A stretch of DNA of 64,000 nt. Origin: Kudoa neothunni. Taxonomy: Eukaryota > Cnidaria. The notes below the pieces were generated by a model. It did no database searches. It was given only the letters and a program-made list of their open reading frames with translations, and was not told the DNA's origin. This document shows positions 25,521-38,082 of this stretch, piece by piece. A program made the translations under genes and the position numbers. Where the stretch lies: NCBI GenBank assembly GCA_964304625.1, contig OZ199838.1, positions 62,001-126,000 of the forward strand, read 5' to 3'. Within the stretch, counting starts at the first letter, position 1; every line of letters starts with the position of its first letter.

Positions 25521-26525
25521 CAAACTCCCTTACCTCAAACTTATCTTAAAAAATTGTTTATTCGATTATTTTTACTTTTTGGCGTTATTTTGTTGCGCAT
25601 ATAAATTGAAACAACTAATATTTCATCGATATTAATTTCATGTTTTGGTTAATTTTTTGATTCATAATTAGTTATGCTTCATTTATCTATCCTTTAATAA
25701 TTTTCAAGTTAATTTTTAATATCTTATGACATAAAACATTATAATTTTAGACTTTGCAATTTGAAATGCTCAAAAAATAATATTTTAAGTGGCAATTAAT
25801 CGGTATGACTTATGGTTCGTGTCTATACAAACACACTATAAATTTTTAGTTTAACCTTGGTCTAAACTGGGAATGCAAAACTATTGCGTTACACTCATTT
25901 AGATTCATTTAACATGCTGAAAATATTGTTCAAACAACAAATTTTATATCCTGTATTATAGTATCTTTGTATTTTAGTCAAATTTCACACGTTAAATAAC
26001 AAATTATCTTCCTAAATTAAACAAATCCGGGAAGGAATCCTCCCCCCTCGTAAACCTGAGATTTCGCTATCTATACACACTTAATTATTTTTTAAATATA
26101 AAAAACTCAACCTACGTCAGACTTTAATCTACTCTGGGAAAAAGCAAAATGCCTGAGCGTGAGCTAGGGTCTTTTTACAATGCTTTTACGTAACCATTTT
26201 TTTATATTGTAACATTTTACCAAAATATAAAGAAAATAAAAAATCGGAGGAAAGGTTCCGTTTTATCCAATGAAATGTCATAAATTACAAGAAAAATTTG
26301 GTTACGTAATAAACGTTGGGCAAGGACTCTGAGCGTAAGCCAGGGTTTGCGTTAGTGTTAAAAAAGCGAACTATATTTCGAAGTTCAAAATTATTTTCGA
26401 GATATTTTTACCATAAATCCAATTATTTATAGCCATCATTTGTATGTTAAGATGCTTATTTTTATTTTATCATTTAATTAATTTTAACGCTGTAACCGCG
26501 TTTAATAAAATTTAAAAAACTACAA
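25521..26525. other. AT-rich spacer
   Basis: No gene or defined repeat was seen. The 5' end of the Helitron should lie near the left part but no clear TC start was found. Confidence 0.4.
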
Positions 26526-26983
26526 CTATATGGAGAAAAAATTTTTCAATATTTTCCGGTTGTCTTTGACCTTTATATCACCAATTTCAATGCTTAAATT
26601 CTTCTGTGTGTCTAATAGCGGATCAATTCTGGTAGATCCAAACGTTTTCAATAATATTTGATTATGATAATGTTTTGCAGATCGCTCATGTTTATTCAAA
26701 GCGTTAGACAAGTTATTCAAATGAGAATATCCTTATTTCATACAGATATAGTCATTAGGCGCCTAAAATAACAGGAATGAGAAACAAACAAGTTTTTTTG
26801 TTGTAATACATCCACACAGCCATTCCTTCCCCTAGTATCGTACGCTATGAAACCTACGAGTAATTTTCATTCCTTTCTGTTGTTTAAATTCATTAAGTTT
26901 TGGTAATGGTCTAACATTTGTTATGATTCTCAACTTTTCTCCATAGGAAGTTTCGAAAACTGTTTGAGATAAAGATTATCCAT
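26526..26983 (-). pseudogene. hAT-type transposase fragment (TTF/ZMYM zinc-finger class)
   Basis: On the minus strand the pieces include FSKLPMEK, KEWLCGC, KLVCFSFLLF, NLSNALNKHERSAKHYHN, LLKTFGSTRID and VKDNRKILKN. This order (WLCG..KLVCF.CLLF, then KHE.S..H, then L.K..G..RID, then N..VK.NR.ILK) is the zinc-finger front of hAT transposases related to ZMYM-like genes. It is in several frames and ends at 26526, before the catalytic part. No TIR was found. Confidence 0.7.
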
Positions 26984-27162
26984 GTTTGAAAGTAATATGA
27001 TAAAACGAAAAAACAATTCAACAGAACCAAAATAGGGATTCGGAATAATTTATGTGTAACTCACATTTTCTCTGAATTATTACCTAATTCGATCACTTTG
27101 GAGACATTTCTTAAGATTTTAATATTTAATAATTCAAAAAATAACTAGAATTTCATGTATGA

Positions 27163-27278
27163 GAGGTGCAAATCGGTTCCCGTTACGGCGTGTTGTCACG
27201 TGTCTCTAGTAGGTATGCAGAATTTAGTCTGTATACCATGGCTAGTACAAAAAATAGAGACACGCGAAATCGCACCTC
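27163..27278. ncRNA. Possible structured RNA or foldback: nested inverted repeat
   Basis: GAGGTGC (27163-27169) pairs with GCACCTC (27272-27278), CGTGTCTCTA (27199-27208) pairs perfectly with TAGAGACACG (27255-27264), and GGTAT (27212-27216) with ATACC (27233-27237), all nested. The segment is GC-richer than its surroundings. It could be a structured RNA gene or a small foldback transposon; no family was recognised. Confidence 0.3.
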
Positions 27279-27300
27279 ACTAGCCAGTTACGCGCATCTA

Positions 27301-27448
27301 GGTGTGTTTTATACAGGGGTCCGGAGGCAGCCGTGACCTCTGCCTACCTTGACCTGAATATTTAAAAAATTTTTATTCGTCTCTATTGGAAGTTGGCAAA
27401 TCAGGCTTCGCGGGCCTTAATTTGCCAATGCATCACACACCTGGACCC
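27301..27448 (+). ncRNA. Possible structured RNA with crossing helices
   Basis: Two local hairpins are clear: AGGCAG/CTGCCT (27325-27330 with 27340-27345) and GGCAAAT..AGGC/GCCT..ATTTGCC (27395-27426). Outside them GGTGTG (27301-27306) can pair with CACACC (27436-27441), and GGGTCC (27317-27322) with GGACCC (27443-27448). The two outer helices cross, as in a pseudoknot. No Rfam-type family was recognised, and chance pairing of the 6-mers is possible. Confidence 0.25.
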
Positions 27449-28450
27449 ATGAAAATTTCTCCATGTCGAGTCACTTTGGACAATTATTGATTCCGATTTT
27501 ATTAATTTTGACTAATATTCTACTTATATTGATTCTGATTTATATATTCAAACTGATACTGAGGTAGATGCAAATAATTTTCCTATTTACGTGCTTCATT
27601 AATACACACATTATTTATTTTCGAATTGGTGTTATCCTATTAATTCTCATGTTACACCCTGTAATGCAATTACAAAAATTTTCCCACCCAACATATTCCA
27701 GGGTATGCAATGCGTACCTTGTATACCCGGACGACAAATGCCTGAGCTCAGCCATTCCGCAGCATAAAGACGAAATGTAATGTAACAGTTCATTGATTGA
27801 TTGAGAGAATTTTAGTTGTTTAACAGTAACGTTGTTGATTAAGGTGTGGCAGTTAGGGCATATTGATTTCTTTACTATGTTTCCAACTCTCGTTATCGAC
27901 CACACTCATGAGTTCTGGGCAGATACGCATGCGATAACATGTATCATGTAAACCATATCTCTTCATAAGATAGCGCTGATAATGGCATAAAGATATAAAT
28001 GAGAAGCGGCACTTAACGGGTTTCAATTAATTTTCGAAGAATATATAAATATTTTACATATTCTTTTTCTATTTTTCCTTTCACATCTTGACAAACATAA
28101 TCAGCTACAACTCCGCCTATTTCCGTATTCCCAGTAGCTGTATTCCAAAACGTAGATAACTATAAAATCAGCCGTTTACCAAGCTAAACTACCAGTATTA
28201 TAAGTGTACCAGGCACATTATGCATTGAGGATAATCACCTTTCATATCAATCACTATGATTTTAATGAGTTCAAATAATTAATATTCAGAGATGACTTTT
28301 TACCCTCGTTTTCTTTACAGTGAACTTCGAGCATGCAAACGTATTGTGGAATCATTATTTCAGCTAATTGTTTGTCGGCATGCTTCATTGTTTCGTCAAC
28401 ACTTACAAGGCACTACAGATACGTGTTAGCTAGTTTTACTCCAAAAAAAT
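27449..28450 (-). other. Possible short-exon coding islands, unidentified
   Basis: Minus-strand islands bounded by plausible splice signals read like protein: DETMKHADKQLAEIMIP followed by QYVCMLEVHCKENE (about 28300-28400), WNTATGNTEIGGVVADYVCQD followed by VKGKIEKEYVKYLY (about 28040-28160), and a cysteine-bearing open frame at 27615-27905 (ICPNCHTL). They could be exons of one gene. I do not recognise a family and could not join them with confidence, so no CDS is called. Confidence 0.25.
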
Positions 28451-29489
28451 AATTATTTACTCCTATTTTTCTTGTAATGCAAATATAGGTTACTATCTTG
28501 AAAAAGGCTGATCGATAATTATTCCTTAGTTCAGTTGAATAAGCCTCTGGTGACATCTTTGTTGGACTTACACTTCATTAAATTTATATAGAAAATCGTT
28601 AAAAAGTTAAATTATTAGGAGTTATCTGTTTTGCTGATTGCGCGTCCTCCACTCAAAAAAATAAATATTCGATCTTTATCATTTCTTTAAAAATATCTGT
28701 TTAAATGCAGAATATAAATTTATTTTCATCAAACCATGAGCTTTTTTATATAGGGCAAATTTTTCCACATAAAATCCAAATAAAAACGCAATAGAGTATA
28801 ACTATTTAGTCAATGAATATTTTAAAATGTTTATAATAAAATACATATTCCTACAAAATGATTTATGCATCACTGAAATATAATCAAATATTGAATATTC
28901 AACTTTTTAAAATATTAATAATTGGTATTTTGTAATTTCACATAAAATTATAATTTAATCCAATATATTTACATTGTTGTTATATCATTATCATCATAAT
29001 AAAAAATTCCTTTTTTCTCAAACATATAGCTCTTTGTAATACACCTATTAATTAACCCTTCAACTTCACTTCTGCTGACATTTTTATTCCTATAATTTTG
29101 TGAATATCTACATCTTTGGTCATTTGAATTAATGATAGGTAATATTCCTAGTTCTATCTCCTATTACAAATTTATCTGTCATATAAATCCATATTCATTT
29201 TCTTTCTAATCGAGATAATATGCCTACATGATAACTTCATGCCTATGTATTAGCAACATATGCAACTATTGGAATAAGATTCTATTTAATTATTAATTTC
29301 GATATACGTAACATATTTTACTATAACGTTAATGATGTGTTGTATCTTTTGTTAGTGTATAAGTTTACCCTTTCAATAGTTTGAATTGTCAGCTCTCTAA
29401 CTGCTTTACTCTCCCGCTCAGTTCTCATACTTGGTAAATAAATAAGAAAATAACCGATAAAACTCACCGTGTTAAGAATTTTATTATGA
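28451..29489. other. AT-rich DNA, no gene seen
   Basis: No recognisable coding, RNA or repeat feature. Confidence 0.45.
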
Positions 29490-30090
29490 TTTCCTTAATC
29501 TTGAAAGCTATGCTATGCATTTTAACCGTCATTAATCATATTTTAAAAGATCCCCTTTAGTTTCATGTATGCTGGACATCGTTCATGTTTGGTTGGATTC
29601 CATGACTTATTATAGTAATTAATGAATTTTGTTACATCTCATATTTAATATTTCATGTTTTTGTTTATAAATTGTTAGATCATCATTAAAAGTTAAATTT
29701 TGAATCAGTTCCAAAGTAGTTTTTCCATCAATTTTTTTATTACCATCATTAGTTTAGAAATTTTTCCCACGAAAATTCTTACGACATGATGCGGACATAT
29801 GATTGTGTAACAATGGGGAACGAGATTCAACAGATTTTCTTTCAATCACGTCTTTGTATATTATAAAAAACTGTTTTGGTCGATATTTCTTCATTACGTT
29901 TAAGTAGAGATTGATATAACCAATTCACAATTACGGTATTCTCAGATAAAAGAGCAATACCCCCTATTTGATTATGTCCAAGGGGATCGAAAAACAACCA
30001 TATGCAGTACCATACGTTTGTTGATTAATTTATATGTGGTATCCATAAATATTATTTCGGGGAATTTTTTAGTCACATCTATATTTCCTC
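29490..30090 (-). pseudogene. Possible MULE/ZSWIM-type transposase relic
   Basis: Minus-strand FPEIIFMDTTYKLINKRMVL matches the start of the MULE-type transposase core found in ZSWIM-like proteins (LFLDATYKLN..RMPLY, first catalytic Asp in the MDTTY position). Further along YKDVIERKSVES resembles the DKD.iER segment, and FINYYNKSWNPTKHERC a later region. Stops and frame changes are frequent. The match is by eye and moderate. Confidence 0.45.
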
Positions 30091-30180
30091 CTTCCTAATA
30101 TATAAAGTCGTAGTGTCATGTGTCTGTCTGTCTGTCAGTGTGTGTTCGCGAATTCATATTCTTATAGGAAAACGTTTTCC
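30091..30180 (+). repeat. TCTG microsatellite in an R-like repeat start
   Basis: CTAATATATAAAG is followed by TGTCTGTCTGTCTGTC and GTGTGTTCGCG. The same order, less repeated, opens repeat R near 31077 and near 36617. It may be a partial third copy of the R start. Confidence 0.4.
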
Positions 30181-31076
30181 GATATTTAATAATATATTTA
30201 TACTTTAAAAAATATAACCGAACTTTCTGATTGCTTATAAAGTGATGAATTGGTAGTGTAAACTTTTTGCATACCGATTAGTGCTAATGATAATAGGATT
30301 ATCACTACACGTGATTTATCAACGAATTCAGTCATAAGTGTGGTTACATTGAATTGTCCACTACTAAATTCAACCGTAACGTAATAATTTTACTTTTCTA
30401 CACTTAGAACATAGTTAACACATTCTATAGTGCTTTTGCTTACGTAGACCGGGTAAATAATCACGTGTCCTTCATGTCGGAGATTAATTCATGTGGAACA
30501 ATTATTCACATTTCATTTTTAGTTCTTGCAAAAAAGTGTTCATTATTTTTTATATATTTTTAAATTGAAGTTAACATGCATTTATTATGTGCAACGTTGT
30601 TAAAAAAAATCAGATTAATTGGTTTATCACGGGATGGTTGATGTGAATAATACGCCACACAAATAGAAATAACTTTAGATTTCTAATGAAGGTTTAATCA
30701 AGAAGAAATTGAAGACGATCGGATTATTACTGTATATTTTGATTAATATTCAAGTCAAAAGAAATGTATTGTGATTAAAATTTATGTTTAATACCTCAAT
30801 TCAAGGGTAAATTAATAGATAAACGTATTATTTTTCTTTTTAAATTTTCAAACTTAGATATGTTCACTTTAGAGAGAAACCGGGTATTTCGATGCGAATA
30901 ATATTTTATTTTACTTTACACGATCGCCCAAGGGTGATATAAAGAAATTATGAGTTCATATTATTAAGCCAGGGATTATATATAATTATATATATGGATC
31001 AATTTTTTTCATTTCTCAAGATATTTCTTCTTAATTTAAATATGCCTACTCCTGGACAAATTCGGGTTTTTCGCGC
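30181..31076. other. AT-rich spacer
   Basis: No gene seen. The last 30 bases (31051-31079) hold an inverted pair CCTGG/TCGGG, then TTTTTCGCGCTAA and T, another Helitron-like ending. Confidence 0.4.
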
Positions 31077-32195
31077 TAATATATACATGAAGTTCTTATG
31101 TTTGTCAGTGTATGTGTTTGCGGCGGTTCGTATGTGACATGGGGAAACATTCTTTAAATACAGCTTTCAGTTTGCATTTGAATACATGATACTGTTAATA
31201 AAACCCGTTCATTTACTTAGAAATATAAATATAATCAATACTGCAGTCAGAAGTAAGGGATTTCTGGTTGTCTACATCAATTAACAGATTAAAAAGTACC
31301 TGCATAATATTGGTGTTTGTTTATTCGAGTTAGCCGATTTAGTCGATATTTTTACAAAGTTCCCGTTAACCTGAGAGTAATTAAATAAAATAATTATTCC
31401 GATAATATCAAATAGTACGTTTATTTTTAAAAAAGAGCAATCCTAAGAGAAAAAAAATGATATTCAAACATTACTGTAATTTTTCAAACCAAAAGCACCT
31501 TACCATTTTAGATTTAATCATATTTTATTGATTCAATTGTATTATTTTTAATTGAACAATAATTATTTGAAGAAAGGTTACGTTTATATAAAAACCGAAA
31601 AATAATGTTACAAGAATGAATGTATAATTTTGCGCCCACAAATTATTAAAACCTGATTAACAGCCTTTATAATATTATGAGATAGGGGTAACAATATTTT
31701 TATTTCACAAGCATTTTAGGTTGATTTTATTTTTGTTTCTTAACATTTGTAGACTAATAATAAGTTTAACCATTAGAAGAATTAATATTTATCGCCAAAT
31801 TTTGAAAGAGTTAAGAGTCCTATCTTGAATTATTTAATAGCTTTAATAATAAGTAAATAAATATTAATCGTTAATTACATTTCTCATAAAATTATAATCA
31901 TCGTATTTTTGGTTAATAATTTGTATAATAGAATTAAAAATATTCATAAACTTTCTCTCAATACCTCCATTTACATTTTGCTGAAAAGTGCATGCATATT
32001 TTGGTGTATGTAAATCACCACGGTGCAAAAATAATGCTAAACTATATAATGCGTAAATAATGATCGAGACAAACATTATAGGGTTTAACGTACCATTTAA
32101 ATTAATTTTACTGTAGAATTTCTCCATTAAAAAAAAAATTAAAAGTTAAAATTTTCCAATACACAGTACCAGGAAAAGCTGAGTATTAACGCTAG
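31077..32195 (+). repeat. Interspersed repeat R, copy 1
   Basis: About 1.1 kb is collinear with sequence split around the hAT element (36617-36669 and 40245-42025). Shared landmarks are TATATA..GTCTGTC near the start, AAATACAGCTTT, CCAAAAACACC or CCAAAAGCACC, TAGACTAATAATAA, CATTTCTC and the end CAGTACCAGG..ATTAACGCTAG. It ends in CTAG followed by T, as the Helitron-like ends do, so R may be a non-autonomous Helitron relative. The right part contains a reverse open frame that is conserved between copies. Confidence 0.75.
31864..32127 (-). CDS. Hypothetical small membrane protein inside repeat R
   Basis: An 87-codon frame starts at an ATG (32127 downward), has one hydrophobic span (NPIMFVSIIIYALYSLALFL) and ends with a charged region (RKFMNIFNSIIQIINQKYDD). 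The C-terminal 40 or so residues are still readable in R copy 2 near 41740-41870 (EKLMNILKFILQIIDQNYDD, then the same ending), while the N-terminal part there is deleted. That pattern suggests the frame was once coding. No family is recognised and it may simply be part of the repeat. Confidence 0.3.
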   Translation of the reverse strand: MEKFYSKINLNGTLNPIMFVSIIIYALYSLALFLHRGDLHTPKYACTFQQNVNGGIERKFMNIFNSIIQIINQKYDDYNFMRNVIND

Positions 32196-32559
32196 TTTAT
32201 TATATAACGTCTTGGAATTAATTATCAATTTTTCCATATTTTTACATGGTTAAGAATTTTTTGTTGAATTATACAATTCCGTAATATCAGTCCTAATAAT
32301 TTTTTAAATTGTCATCATAAAATTAATATTTTTTATAAGATTTTCATATTTTTATTAAACTTTCTATTAATGTTAAAAAATTCGTTAACACTCGTACGTA
32401 AGCCCCAAAAAATCACACTACTGCACAAACTGGGTCCAATGGACACAGTCGGTAAAATTGGATTTAACGCTCGCCATCTGATTATAAATATGCCATAAAT
32501 ATAAAAGAAAATTTCTTATTGGTTTATTTTTAATATCATGTTAATAATTTATCGCAAAG

Positions 32560-33900
32560 CTGTAAAAAACAAGATATAACACGACGCCAGCCTTAGTTTG
32601 GTAATAGTAATGTACTATTGGGGGCTTCCCATCTTCCACAATGTTATTGTCATTGTGTAGAGAACTGAGAAGCAAAACAGACTTATTTGGATTTTTACAG
32701 AACTTAACAAGAGTGATTTTATCATGAAAAAGAAACTGAGATTCAACTTCTTTTTTATTCCGTTTAAAGCATGTAGGTTAAAATTTGCGTGACTTTCTCA
32801 CAGTTCCAACTAGGGCTGTTTTACGGCCTCGTTAATATTTGCCAGGTTTAAACTCGTGAAAAAATTGTCAGTAGTTATAGTTCTACCTTTATATAGATTC
32901 TAGATATAGGTTTGCGAATTCTCTGACAACTCGTTCCTCTTGATATACCTCGGGACCATTTGATGCTCTTCCTGTATAAATTTGAGCATTACGTAAGTAA
33001 GCATTTTCGGCATCTGCCAAGACCCAAGTTTTGATGCCATATTTTCTGGGTTTACTCGGTATATAAGTTTTAAAATTCACACGACCCCTTGTTGTGCAAA
33101 GCTGTTCATTCACTGTTAATTGCTCTGATAGTATGTAGTTATTTCGGCAATTATTGATAAATGAATCCCATAAGAAACTAATTAATTGGTGAGTCTTTTC
33201 TCTGAAGGTCACGCTCTACGCGGTCATCAAAACGAATATTTTCAGAGATAATTCTACGAAAATATTCGTTATGATATTCCTATAAAATATATAAACGTTA
33301 TTCCCACATATTTATATTTAAATTTTATTGAAGATGATTATTTTTATCTAAAAACGGTAAACTTTTTTCATTATTCCATAACTCTTGTAATGAAGAGTTT
33401 TTGTTTTTCATTATTCCAAGATATAAATTAGCACCTATCCATTTTCAAACATCAGAATCGTTAATTTTTATTTTATTGTTTCTCTTTTCCATAAATGTGT
33501 TTGTCGAAATTGTTAATTTTGAAATAATATCATCTCCAATAAAACTTTTGAATGAAGTCAATGGAGAAAATATTCTTCCCTAATTTTATTTGGGATTCTA
33601 GCTTTATAATTTGGTAAAATATTGTGGTTACGTGTTCTTACCACCTTAGTTGATATTTTTGACTCCCATTTAATTAATTTGTCTCTTGAGAACTGAGTTT
33701 CCTCTTGAGATTGTTCAATATCAGAAATATTCTCCAAATAATTTGAAACTGGTTCCTCTATTATGTTACCTATTTCTTCGTCAGAAGACAGATTCTCATC
33801 TATGTTAGAATATTCTGAGTTTTATATAATCATTATTATCGCATCATCAAGGGTTAATATTCTACATGGATTAGCAGCTATACGAGGGCGATAAAAGATT
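32560..33900 (-). pseudogene. piggyBac-3 transposase pseudogene
   Basis: Minus strand in order: acidic N-terminus (NSEYSNIDENLSSDEE) near 33800, FKSFIGDDII and ANLYLGIM around 33380-33540, then an uninterrupted stretch at 32889-33212 with LWDSFINNCRNNY, QLTVNEQLCTTRGRVNF and YIPSKPRKYGIKTWVLADAE. The first catalytic aspartate, normally in a VDEQL context, is Asn here (VNEQL). ITTDNFFTS (second catalytic Asp), VLLLSSLHND and HYYYQTKAGV follow in changing frames down to about 32560, where the protein ends. The zinc-ribbon tail is missing. Confidence 0.85.
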
Positions 33901-34035
33901 AATTTGTTACTATCCTTGGTAATAACTATTCCTAGATATTTCAGCGTAGGAAACTCTAATTTTATTTATAAAAAATTATACTATATTTAAAATTATTAGA
34001 AGTTACGGTAAAGTATGCAACAACTTATAATTTTT

Positions 34036-34062
34036 AAACATGGCTCAAAATAAACAAACAAA
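34036..34062. repeat. AAAC microsatellite
   Basis: About six copies of AAAC in a row near the right end of piggyBac-3. Confidence 0.6.
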
Positions 34063-34216
34063 CAAACAAACGAAGATGCAATTATTTAGAGATATTTTAT
34101 TTCGTTAAAGTTAAATCTGGATTATTAGATTTTTTTATTAAATATATTTAGTTGTTTAATTTGTTTTTAATTATTTAACGGTGTTATTAAACCCAGAATG
34201 TATGTACAAGTGTTAA

Positions 34217-36616
34217 ACGCTCATTTCAGTTTCAGCTGAAAGTCCCAATTATCTAAGAATTTGATTGCCTATGTTTTTGGAAACTCGCAGTGTAATGAAA
34301 ATATTGCATCCTCATGTACATATATTGAGTTTTCTCTTTCTTATATTTTTAGATTGTATCCAAATTCAAATTAATTACTATCACATGTTTATAGACATTT
34401 ATATTTTTATCACTATGGGAACAGAAAAAGTTTACTAGCAATAAATAAGATAAGAATTCGTGTCTCAATAAAATTTTTAGGGCAGTTTTAATTTTTATAG
34501 AATCTCGGTTTCGGCAACAAAACTTTTTATTTTTTACACATATCAATGAATTATTTAACTTTTTATAAGTGTGGAAATGAATCTCTGAACTTTGGTTCCG
34601 ATATAGTTTCCTAAAAAATTAGTGTTTCAACAGACTCTCCCTCCAGAATGATTCAACTCGATGCTATCGACGTTACAACTGTACTCAACGGATTATTATA
34701 CTCATTTGCAATGCTATGCAACATCAATTAGCTTTATTAGGGAAATATTTTCTGATTTCTCGAAAACTTAAAGTATTTTTAATCCTAATTATTAATTAAA
34801 AGATAAGCGAAACTAAATTTGTATTTTGCATATATAGAAGATATTTATCTAAGAAATGATAAGATTGAATTATTATTTTAGTAGAGAAAGCGCGTCTGCA
34901 AAATAGGCACAGTCAAATTTTTAGCCTACTTGTATGCGACTTCTTCCACAGTCTTCGTCATTATGGCGACTGCAAAGAGCACACATCCCAGTATCCATAC
35001 TAAACGATGTTAATACAACTATATATGTCTATTAACTTTACCATTGTGAAGTTTTGTTAGCATTACCTTCTAGCTCAAGTTAACTCAATCAGATTACTTA
35101 TATTATCAATAATTCTAGGTTTTTAAACCAGATTAATTTAATCTTTTCAATCATTTCTTAACGATTAAGAGGTTGATCAGTATTTGTTATTATTGGTGAA
35201 ACTTTTATTTCGACGATAAAAATTGCGTTAGTTAATAATAAGTAGCAATATGATTATGTATTATATTTTATATACACGAGGTTATTGTATTCGTGTATTA
35301 AAAGTGAACCTATATTTTTATATTTTAGGTTCATTATTCTTTGGCATAAGGTGTTCATTTATTGATGACATCGGAAAATTAGAGTGATTGCGAGTATTAC
35401 TTAAAATCAATTATTTTTGTATTTATTCTGACTTTAATTGTATTAAAATTAAAATTTACAGTCGTTATTACATGATAACTTCATTAATAATTTTGTTTTA
35501 GTTATAATTAGCGATAGTAACTGCTATAATTTCAAAGCAGTGACCTAATTACAAATAACAACTTGTAATTTTCGCGATATTAGTAATCCTTATATCCCAA
35601 GTAATTTTTAAAAGGTAATAAATATTTTTTAATCATTATAAACCATCAATATTAAAAAGAATATATTAAATTATTTATTCAAATGTTCTTTACGATATCA
35701 GTTGACAGTTTGGAAACATCCATTGTTTGGAGACTTCCCCGTTTATGAACCCCTCCAAAGTTAGCGCTACACTACTCAAATCAATTCTGCACAACCTCGC
35801 AAATACGATAACGATGTGTAACACCCTCTAGTAAATCCTAAATAAAGCTTTGCACTCAATCCAAATAAAAAATACATGGTATGAGAAGGAACAGACAGTT
35901 GTGAGGCTAAACCAGTTATTATCCCTATTTTTAAATTTAAGGTATTGTTATAGAAAACTTTAATTTATAATAATTCAAAAGATTTTATTTATGAGCCGTC
36001 TAATCCTTTCTAATCAATTATTGATTTCGAACTCTGTGTATTCTAGGTATATGTGTTGCTTTCGATACACTGAATTTGGCTGTAGAAATGAACCGCTCAT
36101 TCGTAATCCTCTTGAGACCGCACAAAGATACGAAATAATTAGTTAAATTGATTAGTTCGTAATTTTCTTATCATACAAAAACGAATAATACGTTCATTAT
36201 TTAAACTTAAAGGTTTAAGATTTATTAAGTTTCGTCTTCAAGTAATCCCTTGTATTGAACTGTCCTTTAAATAAATATAATAAAGTATTTTTAATAACTA
36301 ACAAATTTTGATGCTAAAAATGCTCAAATAATATGAAATTATTTTTATCAACATTATTACGGAATTAAGTTTTCATTAATAAACATCCACCGAAATAAAT
36401 TTTATTAATAGACTTTTTGGTACAATGATACATGTTGTGTTTTCATTTTTTTGTTAATTATCACTGTTAAGCCCAGTTTAGGAATCAGTTTATCAAATGA
36501 TGATCAATAATTGCATTTAATAAAAGAAGTATTTAAACCGAAAAAATTAATAATACTAAAAATAGTTATATTGCTTAATGTAAGAAAAAATGTAAATGAA
36601 AATATTTTATGTGTAT
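34217..36616. other. Long gene-free AT-rich stretch
   Basis: Both strands were read; only short frames without family resemblance were seen. A slightly GC-richer part near 35700-35900 has no open frame of note. Confidence 0.5.
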
Positions 36617-36784
36617 GGAGAAATCTAGTGTATATAGAGCTCTTGTCTGTCGGTGTATGTTTATTTCCGCAGGGCGTCCACTGCTTGGTTTTTTTTGTAA
36701 TTACTTAATTTAAATAAATTAACGTAATTTTTCATGATGTAAAGTATGCCCTTAATACTTTTTTATCATGTAGCACGCTACAAT

Positions 36785-38010
36785 GGTAATGATAAAGTAT
36801 GCGGCACCTAAAAAACGGCGTCTTACACACGTTTTTCCACATTCCTTTTTTCACAATTGTTTATAATAAAATTAAAGAATATGGAGAGCGAAAACTCAGC
36901 TAAAAATAAAAACTTTGAAATTTTAAGAACTTTTTATGCGAACTTTGTCGGATGCAAGTGTAATCTGCATCTTTTTTCAACAAACATTGAATTTTTTTGT
37001 TTCTTCCTTAGTTATTAACTTAAAAGTTAATTATTATTACTATTTAGATTTTTTACTATTGACATAAAACAGTTATATCTAAACTAACTTTAAAAATAAA
37101 TTTAGTGCAAGTTTCACAATAAAATCTCATTTTTTTAATATAAAAAAATGCTTTGTGAACTTTCAAATGTAAATATTAATGTAGAAAGGTTTGTTTTAGT
37201 TTCTAATTTTTTTAAATTAATTTTGATTTTAAAAATTAAGAAATTATTCAGTTTTAATTATTAAAATTCGAAAACCTAATTTTTAAAAACGATACTATTA
37301 AATTTTTTACCCTGGCGTATGTCTAAAACACCGAGAAAAATTTGTTAACTATATTTTTATTGTTTAATAAGTTTTTTTATACATCAAAAATTCCTAACAA
37401 CATTTTCGGCAAAATATGCTAATTAAGAATATTTTGAAATGTTAATACAATATGTTAACCAAGGTTATTTTTATTAGTATGTATATAATTTACTAAAACT
37501 AATAATTTCATATAAAAAACAGTTTTTGGGTTTTTATATTTTTTATAACAATATTTTTATGTTTTTGAATGCTATATTAAACACATGTAAGAATTCCACC
37601 TAAAAAGTAATGACTGTATAATTAACCCAAAGTTATTTCCTTGTAGGAACTAAAGGTTGATCTAAACTATAGTGTTGATTAATTGTTAAAAAAACTCATC
37701 AGTTCGAAGAAAACTAAGAAAATGCATTTTAATAGCATGTGGTTGTCTTTTCGTTTTTAAACTATTCACACGTAAACCTGTATAATTGAATTTGATATTA
37801 TAACGTTTATGTTTGTATGATAACGAATATGAAACGTAACCAATTTATGAATGATTATCGGAACAAATTAGAGATTAATTCAATGTTTGTTGAAAAATTC
37901 TTGTATTTTATTATGAACAATTATGAAAAAAGAAATGTGGAAAAACGTGTCTTAGACGGCGTTATTCAGATGCCGCATACTTTACCATTACCCGCTAGTC
38001 ATTTCTGAAC
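36785..38010. mobile_element. Long-TIR non-autonomous element nested in the hAT
   Basis: About 100 bp at 36785-36880 and 37890-38010 are inverted copies of each other, sharing GTAAAGTATGCGGC or close, ACACGTTTTTCCACATT and ATTGTTTATAATAAAAT. The 1 kb between them is AT-rich and has no coding. A related single end lies at about 58539-58640. Superfamily is unknown and a target duplication could not be fixed. Confidence 0.65.
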
Positions 38011-38082
38011 GTTATTTCGAATAGTGGCGTCAAATATTAAATAATTAATTGTAAATATATTTGTCTATATTATATATTAAGC

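Larger units (their letters stand above)
32395..34216 (-). mobile_element. piggyBac-3, decayed element
   Basis: TTAA at 32395-32398 and 34213-34216 bound the element. Its inverted ends are TTAACACTCGTACGTAAGCC (left) and TTAACACTTGTACATACATT (right, reverse-complemented). A subterminal palindrome GGTCCAATGGAC lies near 32433. The transposase remains run on the minus strand. The length, 1.8 kb, is shorter than piggyBac-1, consistent with loss of the C-terminal coding region. Confidence 0.8.

Noticed and set aside
30110-30140. TCTG repeat as a possible LTR start near 30.1 kb
   Set aside because: No matching direct repeat, primer-binding site or coding region; it fits the start of repeat R better.
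37817-38008. 63-codon open frame ending in LPLPASHF
   Set aside because: It lies in the right inverted repeat of the nested long-TIR element; no protein resemblance.
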